DNA of 64,000 nt from Saprospiraceae bacterium UBA3362 (GTDB lineage Bacteria; Bacteroidota; Bacteroidia; Chitinophagales; Saprospiraceae): NCBI GenBank assembly GCA_002360455.1, contig DEQQ01000090.1, forward strand, positions 1 through 64,000, given 5' to 3'. Each line of letters begins with the position of its first letter. The first letter of the stretch is position 1. The notes beneath the pieces were generated by a model. That model was not told where the DNA came from and made no database searches. It was given only the letters and a program-made list of their open reading frames with translations. The position numbers and the translations under genes are program-made. Shown here one piece after another: positions 46,098 through 55,544 of the stretch.

Positions 46098-47348
46098 TTA
46101 TCTGATTTTAAGAGTGATAATAGTAAACACAGCTAAGAAAATGGTTACAATCCAAAATCTTACTGCAATATGTGCTTCATGAATGCCAACTTTCTGAAAA
46201 TGATGATGCAGAGGAGACATTAAGAATATTCTTCTTCCTTCTCCATATTTCTTTTTTGTATATTTAAAATAAGAAACTTGAAGAACAACTGATAAAGTCT
46301 CTAAAAAAAATACTCCGCACAAAACCGGTATCAATAATTCTTTGCGTAGAAGGATGGCTAATGCTGCAATTATTCCGCCTAAAGTGAGAGAACCGGTATC
46401 GCCCATAAACACTTTTGCAGGAAAAGCATTGTACCATAAAAACCCAATGCAAGCACCAAGGAAACAGGCCGAGAAGATCACCAACTCACCCGAATAGGGA
46501 ACATAAAAAATATTCAAATAATCAGCAATGACCGTGTTCCCGGACACATAGGCCATAATTGCTAAGGTCGCAGCAATGATAGCAGAAACACCGGTGGCTA
46601 AGCCGTCTAAACCGTCTGTCAAATTCGCTCCATTACTTACGGCGGTCACTATAAAAATAACTAAAGGAATAAAAATAATCCAAATTAGCGAGCCGGAATT
46701 GTCGCCTACAAATTGAATCAACCATGTGTAATCAAAACGATTCCCTTTGAGAAAAGGCACGTTGGTTAGTGCTGTTTTTACATAGACAAATTCCTGCGAC
46801 TTTGCAGGATCTATATTTACAATAGTTTGTTCTATAGGATAATTATGCTTCAATGCATCTGCCTTTGGCATACGAACTAAGACATCATCATGATAAAGCA
46901 TTACCAAGCCTACGACTAGTCCCAAAACAATTTGGCCAGACACTTTGAAAATGGCTTTCAAGCCTTCTTTGTCTTTTAGAAATACTTTGATATAATCATC
47001 GGCAAACCCAATTAACCCCATCCATACAGTGGTAAAAATCATAACCTGGATATAGACATTATCCAACTTGGTTAATAAGAGGGTTGGTACTAAAATTGCA
47101 AGGATTATGATGACTCCTCCCATAGTCGGAGTTCCTTCTTTTTCCTTCTGTCCCGTGAGGCCTAAGTCGCGTACAGTCTCACCAATCTGCAACTTACGCA
47201 ACTGCTTAATAATCTTGCCTCCAAACAACATTGAAATCACTAATGAAATAATCACTGCTAACAATGCACGGAATGAGATATACTGAAACAGCCTTCCTCC
47301 AGGAAGGTGAATAAATCTCTCCGTAAATTGAAATAAGTAGTATAACAT
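46098..47348 (-). CDS. mraY: Phospho-N-acetylmuramoyl-pentapeptide-transferase
   Basis: An integral membrane enzyme making lipid I from undecaprenyl phosphate and UDP-MurNAc-pentapeptide. The 416-aa protein has about ten transmembrane helices, GTPTMGG in the first cytoplasmic loop, the catalytic LIGFADDYIKV and NLTDGLDGLATG, plus SPLHHHFQKVG. An insertion after helix 5 (DALKHNYPIEQTIV through PFLKGNRF) makes it longer than the typical 360 aa, a feature I associate with Bacteroidota MraY. A structured 171-bp gap separates it from murE. Confidence 0.95.
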   Translation of the reverse strand: MLYYLFQFTERFIHLPGGRLFQYISFRALLAVIISLVISMLFGGKIIKQLRKLQIGETVRDLGLTGQKEKEGTPTMGGVIIILAILVPTLLLTKLDNVYIQVMIFTTVWMGLIGFADDYIKVFLKDKEGLKAIFKVSGQIVLGLVVGLVMLYHDDVLVRMPKADALKHNYPIEQTIVNIDPAKSQEFVYVKTALTNVPFLKGNRFDYTWLIQFVGDNSGSLIWIIFIPLVIFIVTAVSNGANLTDGLDGLATGVSAIIAATLAIMAYVSGNTVIADYLNIFYVPYSGELVIFSACFLGACIGFLWYNAFPAKVFMGDTGSLTLGGIIAALAILLRKELLIPVLCGVFFLETLSVVLQVSYFKYTKKKYGEGRRIFLMSPLHHHFQKVGIHEAHIAVRFWIVTIFLAVFTIITLKIR

Positions 47349-47370
47349 TTTGTAATTGAATTGAGTAAAA

Positions 47371-47428
47371 TTAACAGTACAGCAGGGACCTAATCCCGTT
47401 GGCCAGCTTCCTCTGCTGTAACTGTTAA
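47371..47428 (-). promoter_or_regulatory. Long hairpin in the murE-mraY gap, possible attenuator or 5' UTR element
   Basis: TTAACAGTACAGCAG (47371-47385) and CTGCTGTAACTGTTAA (47413-47428) form a 15-bp stem with one bulged base. Inside it GGGA (47385-47388) can pair with TCCC (47394-47397). The stem ends 23 nt before the mraY ATG, and the minus-strand continuation is TTTT-containing. It fills the one long gap among the upstream cluster genes. Confidence 0.5.
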
Positions 47429-47519
47429 AACCAACCTGAGAATGATAATAGAACCTACTCTATTTTCTTTTATATCTTTAATTTAATTTTTATCAAACTC
47501 AACATGAAGTTTCAATATC

Positions 47520-48974
47520 CTACGCAATAAATTCTTTTAGAATTTTATAGTCATCAAAATCATGTTTCACATTTTTTATTTCTTGATAAGTCTCATGGCC
47601 TTTGCCTGCGACTAATATGATATCTTGATTTTTGGCGAGTTGACAAGCTGTTTTAATAGCCTGTTTTCTGTCCACAACACTAAGATATTTCGATTGAAGT
47701 TCTAAAGGAACACCCGCTTCCATTTGTTGAATAATCAGTTGCGGATCTTCATTCCTAGGATTATCCGAAGTAAATATTACAAAATCGGATAACTCAACCG
47801 CAGTTTTTGCCATAATTGGCCTTTTTTTCTCATCTCTATTTCCTCCACATCCCAAAACAGTTATAACTCGTTGTTCTTTCTGTTTTATTGCCTTAATATT
47901 TTGTACTATTTTTTCTACAGCATCCGGCGTATGAGCATAATCTACTATTCCAATTTTCTTTGTTGAGATCGAGCTCATCCACTCGAATCTTCCTTTAACA
48001 GAGGACAATGTTGACAAACCCTCCAAAACCGTATCTCTATGTTCACCCAATTCTATAGCTGTTGCAATTACGGCTAATAAATTATAGGCATTGAATTCTC
48101 CAATTAATTTACTGTATAATTCTGTATGTTCATATTTTAGGTACAATCCTGACAGATTATTTTCTAAAATTTTTATTTTATAATCATACATTCCTTTTAA
48201 TCCATAGCTCACTCTTTTTGCCCTGGTATTTTGAATCATGACCTGGCCGTTTTTATCATCACCATTATATATTGCAATAGATTCCTTTGTCAGTCTATCA
48301 AAAAATTTCTTCTTTGACTTAAGATAATGATCCATTGTCTTATGGTAATCCATGTGATCCTGAGTTAGATTAGTAAAAATCCCAACCTTATAATTTATCC
48401 CATCAATTCGCCCTTGATCAACAGCATGCGAACTAACTTCCATAAAAACGTATTCACATGAATTCTCTCGGATGTTATCTAATAATTCGTATAGTTTTAT
48501 ACAATCCGGTGTGGTATGGGTGGATTCCCATTTGCTATTCAAGATTCTAATTTCTACAGTAGAAATCAACGCAGCTCGATAACCCAATTCCATATACAAC
48601 TGATATAACAAACTGGCTACAGTCGTCTTCCCATTAGTCCCGGTAACCCCTACAATGCAAAGTTGATCTGCAGGATTTTCATAAAATCGATTGAGCAATT
48701 GAATCAAAGTTTCGTGAAGATTCTCACAGACAATAAAACATGATGAATCCAAACTTTGATCAGGATTATCCTCACACAATACAACTTTAATCCCTTTCTT
48801 TAACACGTCGGGAATAAATTGATGTCCATCAACAGTAAATCCTTTGATGGCGACATAAATTTGACCACCAGTAATGGATCGACTATCTTGACAAAAACCA
48901 CTCACCATTTGATCCAATTGGCCAAAAATTTTGACCCGCTCTACTCCGGTTAGTAATTCCTTTAGATTTTTCAA
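47520..48974 (-). CDS. murE: UDP-MurNAc-tripeptide synthetase, meso-diaminopimelate type
   Basis: Adds the third residue of the stem peptide. The 484-aa Mur ligase has the N-terminal VSGFCQDSRSITGGQIYVAI, P-loop IVGVTGTNGKTTVAS, DYAHTPDAVEK and the specificity motif TSDNPRNEDP, whose DNPR is the meso-DAP signature. Residue three is therefore inferred to be meso-DAP, as in most Gram-negatives. It starts 10 bp after ftsI. murF, which completes the pentapeptide, is not in the cluster. Confidence 0.95.
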   Translation of the reverse strand: MKNLKELLTGVERVKIFGQLDQMVSGFCQDSRSITGGQIYVAIKGFTVDGHQFIPDVLKKGIKVVLCEDNPDQSLDSSCFIVCENLHETLIQLLNRFYENPADQLCIVGVTGTNGKTTVASLLYQLYMELGYRAALISTVEIRILNSKWESTHTTPDCIKLYELLDNIRENSCEYVFMEVSSHAVDQGRIDGINYKVGIFTNLTQDHMDYHKTMDHYLKSKKKFFDRLTKESIAIYNGDDKNGQVMIQNTRAKRVSYGLKGMYDYKIKILENNLSGLYLKYEHTELYSKLIGEFNAYNLLAVIATAIELGEHRDTVLEGLSTLSSVKGRFEWMSSISTKKIGIVDYAHTPDAVEKIVQNIKAIKQKEQRVITVLGCGGNRDEKKRPIMAKTAVELSDFVIFTSDNPRNEDPQLIIQQMEAGVPLELQSKYLSVVDRKQAIKTACQLAKNQDIILVAGKGHETYQEIKNVKHDFDDYKILKEFIA

Positions 48975-48984
48975 AGAACTTTTT

Positions 48985-51108
48985 TTATTCTAAAACCAAT
49001 TCAATCATTGCTTGTCCAACCGGATCGCCGGGATTCAAACTCTGAGAAACGATTTTCCCACTTCCATGAATCTTTGCTTTCAATCCGGATTGATCAATAA
49101 GAAATAAGGCATCTCGCAATCCCATACCTCTTAGATCAGGCACAATTTTATTATTTTGACTCACTGCAAACGTATAAACTCCATTTTGATCTGCAATAGT
49201 TCTTATCCATTCTCCTGCTGTTGAATGTTTGAATGGAACACCAATATGATTGAATAATGTTTTAAAATCATTTGTATAGCCATAATTTCCAACAGGCAAC
49301 AATTCTGAAGTTAATGTTGGTTTAGGTTTTTGGTTAAGAGCAAACTCAGGCTCCAAATTCATGCGCATGCAATGATCAGCTATCCGTTTGAAAACCGGTG
49401 CCGCTGCTTCTCCTCCATAATATCCTCCTTGAGATGGATTGTACACCACCACAATGCACGAATACAATGGGTCCTCTGCAGGAAAGAATCCACAAAACGA
49501 AGCTTGGTATTCTTTATTCACCCCATCGCTTTCGAAATAATTCGTTACAGCAGTCCCTGTCTTTCCGGCAATACTATATCGATCATTTTTCATAAATTTT
49601 GCAGTGCCCTCCAAAACGACTCCTTTGAGACATTCCATTACTTGGAGTAGCGCTGATTCTGAACATATAGAATCTTTTAAAACAACCGGATCTATAGTTT
49701 GTACAAGCTCTTCATCTTCTACAATTGCTTTGACTAGATAAGGTTTCATAACCTTGCCTCCATTTGCAACTCCATTATAAAAAGTTAAAATTTGTAAAGG
49801 AGTCAATTGTGTTTCATAACCAACGCTCATCCATGGCAAAGTTGTACCATACCATTTTGTTTTATCTCTAGCAGGATCCTTAATTACCGGGGCCGGTTCT
49901 CCGCCCAGATCAATTCCTGTTTTTTTATTTAATCCAAATTTTGTATAATACTCAGCAAAGGATTTTTGATCATTTCCAAAACTGGCATATGCTAATTTGG
50001 AAATACCAACATTGGATGAAGTAATAAAAGAAAAATAAAGATCTGCTGCCGATATCCTTGGAGCATGGGCATCTTTCATTTCTTTGTCATAGAAATAACA
50101 TGAACCATCACCCAAACTTACAGGAGTTTTAAGGTTGACACTCCCCTTATCTAACATTGCCAAAGTCGAGGCAAGTTTCATCGTCGAGCCCGGCTCAGAA
50201 GAATGTGCAACTGCATAATTATAATTTTCTACCAATTCTCCATTTTCATTTCTCCCCAAATTGGCAATGGCTTTTATTGCACCTGTCTTTACTTCCATGA
50301 CAACAGCACAAGCTTTTTCAGCCTGATGTTTTTCCATGGCTTCTGCCAAAGCTTCTTGAGCTATCTCTTGAATTCCTATATTGAGATTGGTAATAATATC
50401 CTTCCCTTTCTTTGCTTCTATCTCTGTCACATCATCCACCGGAAGATATTGGTGATTACCAATTTTTTTCATCAAGCGCTGTCCTTCTTCTCCTTTCAAA
50501 TATTGATTGTATTGATGCTCGAGTCCTATAGACAGGCTGTCTCTGTGCAATCCAATCGTTCTATTGGCAAGAAGTTTAAAAGGCTTTTCGCGGCGATTGT
50601 GTTTTATAATTCGCAATCCTCCGCGATTTTGCCCGTGTTTAAACAAAGGAAATTTCTTTATAAGTTCTAACTGATTATAATCAATATTTTTTGCAATTAG
50701 AACATATTGATTTTTATCTTGTCTCTCTTTGATCAACCAATTTTTTATCTCTTTAGCTGATTTATCAGGCATTAAAGTTTGAGACAAAACCAAAGAAAGT
50801 GAATCAATTTCATCTTTAAAATAATCTTTGGTTTTGGTTTTCATCCCTTTTGCCTTGGTATCCATTCGCAATTCAAAGAACGGTAGGGAAATCGCCAATG
50901 GACTTCCATCATCTGCCAAAATTTTTCCTCTTTCTGCCTCGAAAGGCATTAAAACAAAAAGTTGCTCTTCAGCTTTAGCTCTCCAATAATCTCCTTCAAT
51001 TTGACTTATATAAAACGCTTTTCCAACTAATGCCGCGGCGATCAGACAGAATACTCCGATCACAACATAAACACGGATTAAGAATTCTTTTTTACGTTCC
51101 ATTTTCAA
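48985..51108 (-). CDS. ftsI: Septal penicillin-binding protein (FtsI/PBP3) with PASTA domain
   Basis: A class B penicillin-binding protein of 707 aa that cross-links septal peptidoglycan. A transmembrane helix (about 11-30) precedes a dimerisation/pedestal region. The transpeptidase domain has the SxxK tetrad S308-TMK, the SSN triad (364-366) and AGKTGTA. A C-terminal PASTA domain (about 645-707; IVPDLRGMGLRDALFLID) is seen, a form usual in Bacteroidota and Firmicutes and absent from E. coli FtsI. Its start overlaps the stop of the ftsL-like gene (ATGA). Confidence 0.93.
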   Translation of the reverse strand: MKMERKKEFLIRVYVVIGVFCLIAAALVGKAFYISQIEGDYWRAKAEEQLFVLMPFEAERGKILADDGSPLAISLPFFELRMDTKAKGMKTKTKDYFKDEIDSLSLVLSQTLMPDKSAKEIKNWLIKERQDKNQYVLIAKNIDYNQLELIKKFPLFKHGQNRGGLRIIKHNRREKPFKLLANRTIGLHRDSLSIGLEHQYNQYLKGEEGQRLMKKIGNHQYLPVDDVTEIEAKKGKDIITNLNIGIQEIAQEALAEAMEKHQAEKACAVVMEVKTGAIKAIANLGRNENGELVENYNYAVAHSSEPGSTMKLASTLAMLDKGSVNLKTPVSLGDGSCYFYDKEMKDAHAPRISAADLYFSFITSSNVGISKLAYASFGNDQKSFAEYYTKFGLNKKTGIDLGGEPAPVIKDPARDKTKWYGTTLPWMSVGYETQLTPLQILTFYNGVANGGKVMKPYLVKAIVEDEELVQTIDPVVLKDSICSESALLQVMECLKGVVLEGTAKFMKNDRYSIAGKTGTAVTNYFESDGVNKEYQASFCGFFPAEDPLYSCIVVVYNPSQGGYYGGEAAAPVFKRIADHCMRMNLEPEFALNQKPKPTLTSELLPVGNYGYTNDFKTLFNHIGVPFKHSTAGEWIRTIADQNGVYTFAVSQNNKIVPDLRGMGLRDALFLIDQSGLKAKIHGSGKIVSQSLNPGDPVGQAMIELVLE

Positions 51109-51428
51109 TTCTGCTTCTGAATCAATTTCAGAGGAGCTTCTTTTCGTATTTCTATATTTTGTTCAGATACTTTTTTTGATATTTGGCCCTCTGTACTCTG
51201 GTACAAAATGCCTGACTTCATTGTCCAATAATCCCACTTTATCTCTTTCACCTCATTCATCAACTGCTGACTCTTCTTCATATTTTTCTCAGCATAATGA
51301 ACATTTGCTATATAAAACAAACCCAACAGACATAAAACAAAAAGAAAAGGCAGATTTTTATACAATAGCATGCTGCTTACTGTACTGTATCTTTTCTTAT
51401 TTATTTTTGGAGGGACGTTATATTCCAT
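51105..51428 (-). CDS. FtsL-like cell division protein
   Basis: A 107-aa bitopic protein with a basic cytoplasmic N-terminus, one transmembrane helix (about 28-45; LPFLFVLCLLGLFYIANVHY) and a periplasmic segment of coiled-coil character (KNMKKSQQLMNEVKEIKWDY). Position between rsmH and ftsI is the conserved place of ftsL. The sequence itself is too short and divergent for certainty. It starts 5 bp after the rsmH stop and its stop overlaps the ftsI start. Confidence 0.78.
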   Translation of the reverse strand: MEYNVPPKINKKRYSTVSSMLLYKNLPFLFVLCLLGLFYIANVHYAEKNMKKSQQLMNEVKEIKWDYWTMKSGILYQSTEGQISKKVSEQNIEIRKEAPLKLIQKQN

Positions 51429-51433
51429 ATTTT

Positions 51434-52324
51434 TTATAATTTAATTCCAACTCTCATCTTAGCTGATCTACTCCTGCTATTTTTTTCTAACTCATCTTCA
51501 GATGGCAGTATCGTCTCTTTTACCATTGGTTTAAATTTCAACCTTTTCCTTCCGTAAAACTCATCTTCTTGTGATGTATCGGCCGCTTTCAAAGCATTTT
51601 TTACCATTCTATCCTCCAGAGAATGATAAGAAATAACTACAAGTCTGCCCTCTCTTTTCAAACAGTTTGAAGCCTGTTCTAATGCTTCTTGCAAACTTTC
51701 CATCTCCTCATTTACTTCTATCCTCAGTGCTTGAAAAACTTTAGCCCAATACTGTGTAAGTTTTCCATAACCCATGGGCTCTACCCATTGCGAAAATTCC
51801 TCACAAGTTTTCCAGTTCTTAACATCTCTTTCTTTTACTATTCGATCTGCCAGCTTTCTGGCATTCGTTAACTCTCCATATTCTTTAAAAATAAATTCCA
51901 ATCGCTTCGCATCAGAATTCATCAAAATATCTGCGGCAGTCACAGCTTGAGATCTATTCATTCGCATATCCAGAGGAGAATTGGATCTGTATGAAAACCC
52001 CCTTTGATCATTATCAAAGTGATGACTGCTTACCCCCAAATCGGCCAAAATTCCATCTACTTTTGTTACTCCATAATATTGAAGATATTTCATTAAATAC
52101 CTAAAATTAGAAGCTATTAAAACGAACCTTTGATCCTCAGGAAGATGCTGCCTTACTGCATCGTCCTGATCAAAGGAAAACAATCTTGCCTTAGATGATA
52201 TTCTTTTTAAAATTTCTCGACTGTGCCCACCTCCTCCAAAAGTCAGGTCAATATAGATTCCATCCTTTGTCGTGACTAATGCATCTACAGCTTCGTTGAG
52301 CAACACCGCTTCATGATAATTCAT
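51434..52324 (-). CDS. rsmH: 16S rRNA (cytosine1402-N4)-methyltransferase
   Basis: Methylates C1402 of 16S rRNA. The 296-aa SAM-dependent enzyme shows HEAVLLNEAVDAL, the SAM loop DLTFGGGGHSREIL, GILADLGVSSHHFD, GFSYRSNSPLDMRMN and the C-terminal VISYHSLEDRMVKN, with the KNSRSRSAKMRV tail. It is the second gene of the cluster, 12 bp after mraZ. Confidence 0.96.
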   Translation of the reverse strand: MNYHEAVLLNEAVDALVTTKDGIYIDLTFGGGGHSREILKRISSKARLFSFDQDDAVRQHLPEDQRFVLIASNFRYLMKYLQYYGVTKVDGILADLGVSSHHFDNDQRGFSYRSNSPLDMRMNRSQAVTAADILMNSDAKRLEFIFKEYGELTNARKLADRIVKERDVKNWKTCEEFSQWVEPMGYGKLTQYWAKVFQALRIEVNEEMESLQEALEQASNCLKREGRLVVISYHSLEDRMVKNALKAADTSQEDEFYGRKRLKFKPMVKETILPSEDELEKNSRSRSAKMRVGIKL

Positions 52325-52336
52325 TGAAACGAAGTC

Positions 52337-52780
52337 TTAAATTTTAAAGATTTCTTCTGCCAGTTTTGAAAAATCTACCGGCTCAGAATCCACCATCTTT
52401 AGATAGGCCTCTTTAGACCATACCTCTATTTGATTATGATATGCCAACAAAATCATGTCTTGATTTATGCCTGCATGACTGATCAAAGACTTGGGTAATA
52501 ATAATCTATCATTGGCATCCGGGATTAACACCGTAGCACCACGATAGAAGTATCTTACAAACTCCCGATTCTTGGCAATGTATGTATTTAGTTGATTGAC
52601 TTCCCTCGTCTTTTCCTCCCAAACGTCGTTGGGATAAAGGAGCAAACAATTTTCAAAACCTCTGTTAAGAACCAATTTTCCTGACGTGTTCAGAGAAAGC
52701 TGCTTCATGAGTTGTCCAGGAATCCGGAAGCGACCTTTGTCGTCCAGCCTGACCTCATACTCTCCTGTTAGTTGATACAT
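52337..52780 (-). CDS. mraZ: Transcriptional regulator MraZ
   Basis: A 147-aa protein with two SpoVT/AbrB-like swapped hairpin domains: GEYEVRLDDKGRFRIPGQLM (about 6-25) and ATVLIPDANDRLLLPKSL (about 79-97). In other bacteria MraZ oligomerises, binds its own promoter and represses the cluster. The first gene of the cluster; the ATG at 52778-52780 follows a clear AGGAG nine bases upstream, and the operator boxes lie 47-71 bp upstream. Confidence 0.95.
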   Translation of the reverse strand: MYQLTGEYEVRLDDKGRFRIPGQLMKQLSLNTSGKLVLNRGFENCLLLYPNDVWEEKTREVNQLNTYIAKNREFVRYFYRGATVLIPDANDRLLLPKSLISHAGINQDMILLAYHNQIEVWSKEAYLKMVDSEPVDFSKLAEEIFKI

Positions 52781-52789
52781 CAGTTGATT

Positions 52790-52794
52790 CTCCT
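52790..52794 (-). promoter_or_regulatory. Shine-Dalgarno site of mraZ
   Basis: AGGAG on the minus strand, 9 nt before the ATG. It stands out because strong Shine-Dalgarno sites are uncommon in Bacteroidota, and it fixes the mraZ start. Confidence 0.7.
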
Positions 52795-52826
52795 ATTGGT
52801 TGATGGCTCAAAGATAAAACGAGATT

Positions 52827-52851
52827 TCCACTTTTTACCACTTTTACCCAC
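52827..52851 (-). promoter_or_regulatory. MraZ operator: three GTGGN boxes at 10-bp period
   Basis: On the minus strand GTGGG (52847-52851), GTGGT (52837-52841) and GTGGA (52827-52831) are each separated by exactly 5 nt. Known MraZ sites are direct repeats of a TGGG-type box with 5-nt spacers upstream of mraZ. Spacing, sequence and position agree, implying autoregulation of the dcw cluster. Confidence 0.8.
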
Positions 52852-53504
52852 AAAAAGTATAAAAAAATCTAATATTAATTTCATTGATTATCAATATATA
52901 AGCCAATCGTGAATAAAGTATAAACATATTGTGAATATTTTCAGTATGTAAATGCCACATTTTAGATCATATATATATAATATATAGGTAAATATATAAA
53001 CTATTTTAATTTCACCATATAAATATTAATAAAATAATATATATAATAATTATTTAATGTATCTGTCCCTGCCTTAAATGAGGACTAATTACCCCCTTTT
53101 AATCCAAATTATAGCTTGGGAAGAATAAAATGGAGTCAAACCAATAGACGCAGCATGGCTAAGGGTAAACCAGTAAATTGATACCCTTGTCTTCATTTAA
53201 CAATATTTTGGTGTCACTTTTTGTATCTTTAAAGTCTAAACATTGAGAAAATTGAGTTGTCAATAAGTGGAGTTCATATTTTAGTAAAGCTCTGCTTATC
53301 AAAGAAATGATCAATATAGTTTTTGAAATAGTGCTTGACGACAATATCAATTGATATACGGGAGGGTTGGAGGTTGAGCTTGAGCTGCAAATTGGTTAGC
53401 GCAGCGAATCGTTGAACTGCAATGGTGGTTCTTTTAAATAAAACTTATTTTAATCAATATCAGTATTATTTATTAATTTTACTTCAATTACAAATCTATT
53501 AATT
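52852..53504. other. Long non-coding interval upstream of mraZ and the YegP-like gene
   Basis: The divergent promoter region. 52860-53060 is extremely AT-rich. ATATCAATTGATAT (53344-53357) is a perfect palindrome. A GC-richer patch follows with an imperfect direct repeat, TTGAGCTGCAA (53380-53390) and TTGAACTGCAA (53412-53422). A 63-codon minus-strand frame (53159-53350) has no recognisable features and is not called. Confidence 0.4.
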
Positions 53505-53837
53505 ATGGGTAAATTTGTTATCTCTAAGCGAACCAATGGACAATTCCAGTTCAGCTTAAAAGCGACCAATGGTCAAGCCATCTTACAAAGCGAAGGATAT
53601 ACTACAAAAGCCAGTTGTAAAAATGGAATCGAGTCAGTGAAAAAAAACTGTACTACTGATTCGAGATTTGATAGAAAAATTTCTGCCAATGGAAAATTCT
53701 ATTTTAATCTCAAAGCCATTAATGGCCAAGTTATTGGATCCAGTGAAATGTACGAATCAGAAGCAAGCAGAGAGAATGGCATCCAATCTATTAAAGCCAA
53801 TGCTCCTGAAGCTACAGTAGAGGATCAAACTCTTTAG
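53505..53837 (+). CDS. YegP/DUF1508 family protein, two tandem repeats
   Basis: A 110-aa cytoplasmic protein built of two copies of the DUF1508 motif. Repeat 1 is about residues 1-50 (GKFVISKRTNGQFQFSLKAT, NGQAILQSEGY, NGIESVKKN) and repeat 2 about 55-102 (RKISANGKFYFNLKAINGQV, SEMYESEASRENGIQSIKAN). This matches the length and layout of YegP. The biochemical role of the family is not established. It is monocistronic, with a terminator about 65 bp after the stop. Confidence 0.9.
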   Translation: MGKFVISKRTNGQFQFSLKATNGQAILQSEGYTTKASCKNGIESVKKNCTTDSRFDRKISANGKFYFNLKAINGQVIGSSEMYESEASRENGIQSIKANAPEATVEDQTL

Positions 53838-53900
53838 TAGCTCATTTGTAAAAATCTAATCGCATAATCTTGGTATTTTTCCAAGCCTATGAAAAGATGT

Positions 53901-53936
53901 AGCCTAAGTCTTAAAAGTCTTAGGCTTATTTTTTTC
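53901..53936 (+). terminator. Rho-independent terminator of the YegP-like gene
   Basis: AGCCTAAG (53901-53908) and CTTAGGCT (53919-53926) form a perfect stem with a 10-nt loop, followed by TATTTTTTT. Confidence 0.85.
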
Positions 53937-53945
53937 AACAGATCT

Positions 53946-55544
53946 CTATTTGATGTCAACTTTCTCCAATTTCAATAAATTGATTGGATTAGATGCAATA
54001 TTTAAAATACGCTTAGATGAAAACCAAGCAGATTGATCGTAAAATAAAAAGATCACCGGGGATTCAGAAATAATTATATTTTCCATTTTTTGAGCTATTT
54101 GCAAGCCTAACTTTTGGTCTGTCTCTCTAATTAACTCTTCATAAAGCCTGTCATATTCCGGATGACTAAATCTAGTATAATTTGGAGGAGCAGGATTTTT
54201 GCTATAAAATACCGTAAAAAAATTCTCCTCACTTGGATAATCGGCAACCCACGACGCTCTAAACAATGGAAGTTTGCCTTGCTTCATTTGTTCTCTCAAG
54301 CTGGAAGTTTCTTGTAACTCAATCTTTACATCAACACCCAGTTCTTGCCATTGCCTGGTAACAAATTGGATAACATCTGCATATTCTTTATTTGTATGAA
54401 CTACAATTTTTTGATCCAATTTTCCTGAAAAATATCCGGCCTCATTCAACAATCGCTTTGCTAATATGGGCTGATATGAATAGCCTTTTACTATAGCGGT
54501 ATCACATACGGGGAGCCCCCTTGCTGCAAATCCACAAATGGCCTCAGTCCCTACCGAATTTCTCAAAGTTGTTAGTAATTTTTTTCTATCAATAGCATAA
54601 TTCAAAGCCTGCCTTACTTTCAATTTACGCAAACAATGATTTTCATGTAAGGAAGCCACATTAATTCCAATATACTCTGTGTTCAAATAATTTTGAGAAA
54701 TCAACTGAAATTCATTTTTTCTATCCTCTCTCATTGCTCCCTCTTTAGTCAGCATCTGTGAAGAATAGGAGGACTGCAATCCTGAAAAAAAATCTATCTT
54801 CTTCTTAAGAAATTCCAAATACGCAACATTCTTATCTTCGATAAATGAAATCCTGATCCCATCCAATTTTGGAAGTTCTTTTTTAAAATAATGCTCATTT
54901 TTTTCTAAAAATAGACCCTGCCTGCCCAACCATTTTCTTAAACGAAACGCTCCTGTTCCGACAGGATGCTTGTAGAATGAATTTCCATAAAATTCTACAG
55001 CCTCATGAGGAATAACACTGCAATATTGCATTGTCAGCAAGCCAAGCAATGGGGAAAAAGCCTGCTTTAAATGAATATAAAAAGTGCTGTCATCTTTTAC
55101 TTCAAAGCCTCCAATACTATCCACCTTAGAGTCAAAAACCCATGACCCCGGTGCTTTTGTCTCAGGATTTATCAATCTCTCAAAACTATACTTCACATCC
55201 CAAGCTGTTAGTTTTCTCGTCATCAACGATCCGAAACAACTATCTCGTTGAAAAAAAACGTCCTGCCGTAAACTAAACTTATAATGCAATCCATCCTCAG
55301 AAACTTCCCAGGCTGTTGCAAGCTCAGGCTCAAATCGCATAGAGTCACCTAAATCTATCAATTGATTGAAAATATGATCAATGGCCCAAACATGGTTTAT
55401 GCTTTTTGCAAATGCAGGGTCAAGAGATTGAATGACATTGGATTGATTATATCTGAATATTTTATATTGCCTATTGCTTTTATTAGGTTCGCATGCAACA
55501 AAACTCAACAGGAGGAATAAAAAATAAACTACATTAAAATTCAT
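53946..55544 (-). CDS. Oligopeptide-binding lipoprotein (solute-binding protein family 5)
   Basis: A 532-aa lipoprotein whose lipobox (LLSFVAC) places the acylated cysteine at residue 18. Family 5 hallmarks are SLDPAFAKSINHVWAIDHIF, LATAWEVSEDGLHYKFSLRQ, LTAWDVKYSFERLINPET, VGTGAFRLRKW and the C-terminal VRQALNYAIDRKKLL. Such proteins bind peptides or nickel for an ABC importer, but no permease or ATPase genes are adjacent. The start overlaps the end of the upstream FMN reductase gene by 11 bp, so the two are co-translated. Confidence 0.9.
   Translation of the reverse strand: MNFNVVYFLFLLLSFVACEPNKSNRQYKIFRYNQSNVIQSLDPAFAKSINHVWAIDHIFNQLIDLGDSMRFEPELATAWEVSEDGLHYKFSLRQDVFFQRDSCFGSLMTRKLTAWDVKYSFERLINPETKAPGSWVFDSKVDSIGGFEVKDDSTFYIHLKQAFSPLLGLLTMQYCSVIPHEAVEFYGNSFYKHPVGTGAFRLRKWLGRQGLFLEKNEHYFKKELPKLDGIRISFIEDKNVAYLEFLKKKIDFFSGLQSSYSSQMLTKEGAMREDRKNEFQLISQNYLNTEYIGINVASLHENHCLRKLKVRQALNYAIDRKKLLTTLRNSVGTEAICGFAARGLPVCDTAIVKGYSYQPILAKRLLNEAGYFSGKLDQKIVVHTNKEYADVIQFVTRQWQELGVDVKIELQETSSLREQMKQGKLPLFRASWVADYPSEENFFTVFYSKNPAPPNYTRFSHPEYDRLYEELIRETDQKLGLQIAQKMENIIISESPVIFLFYDQSAWFSSKRILNIASNPINLLKLEKVDIK

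Noticed and set aside
53159..53350. 63-codon minus-strand ORF
   Set aside because: No recognisable motif, no good start context and isolated in a low-complexity interval; judged chance.
53344..53422. Palindrome and imperfect direct repeat as an insertion element
   Set aside because: No terminal inverted repeats, target duplication or coding remnant could be shown.
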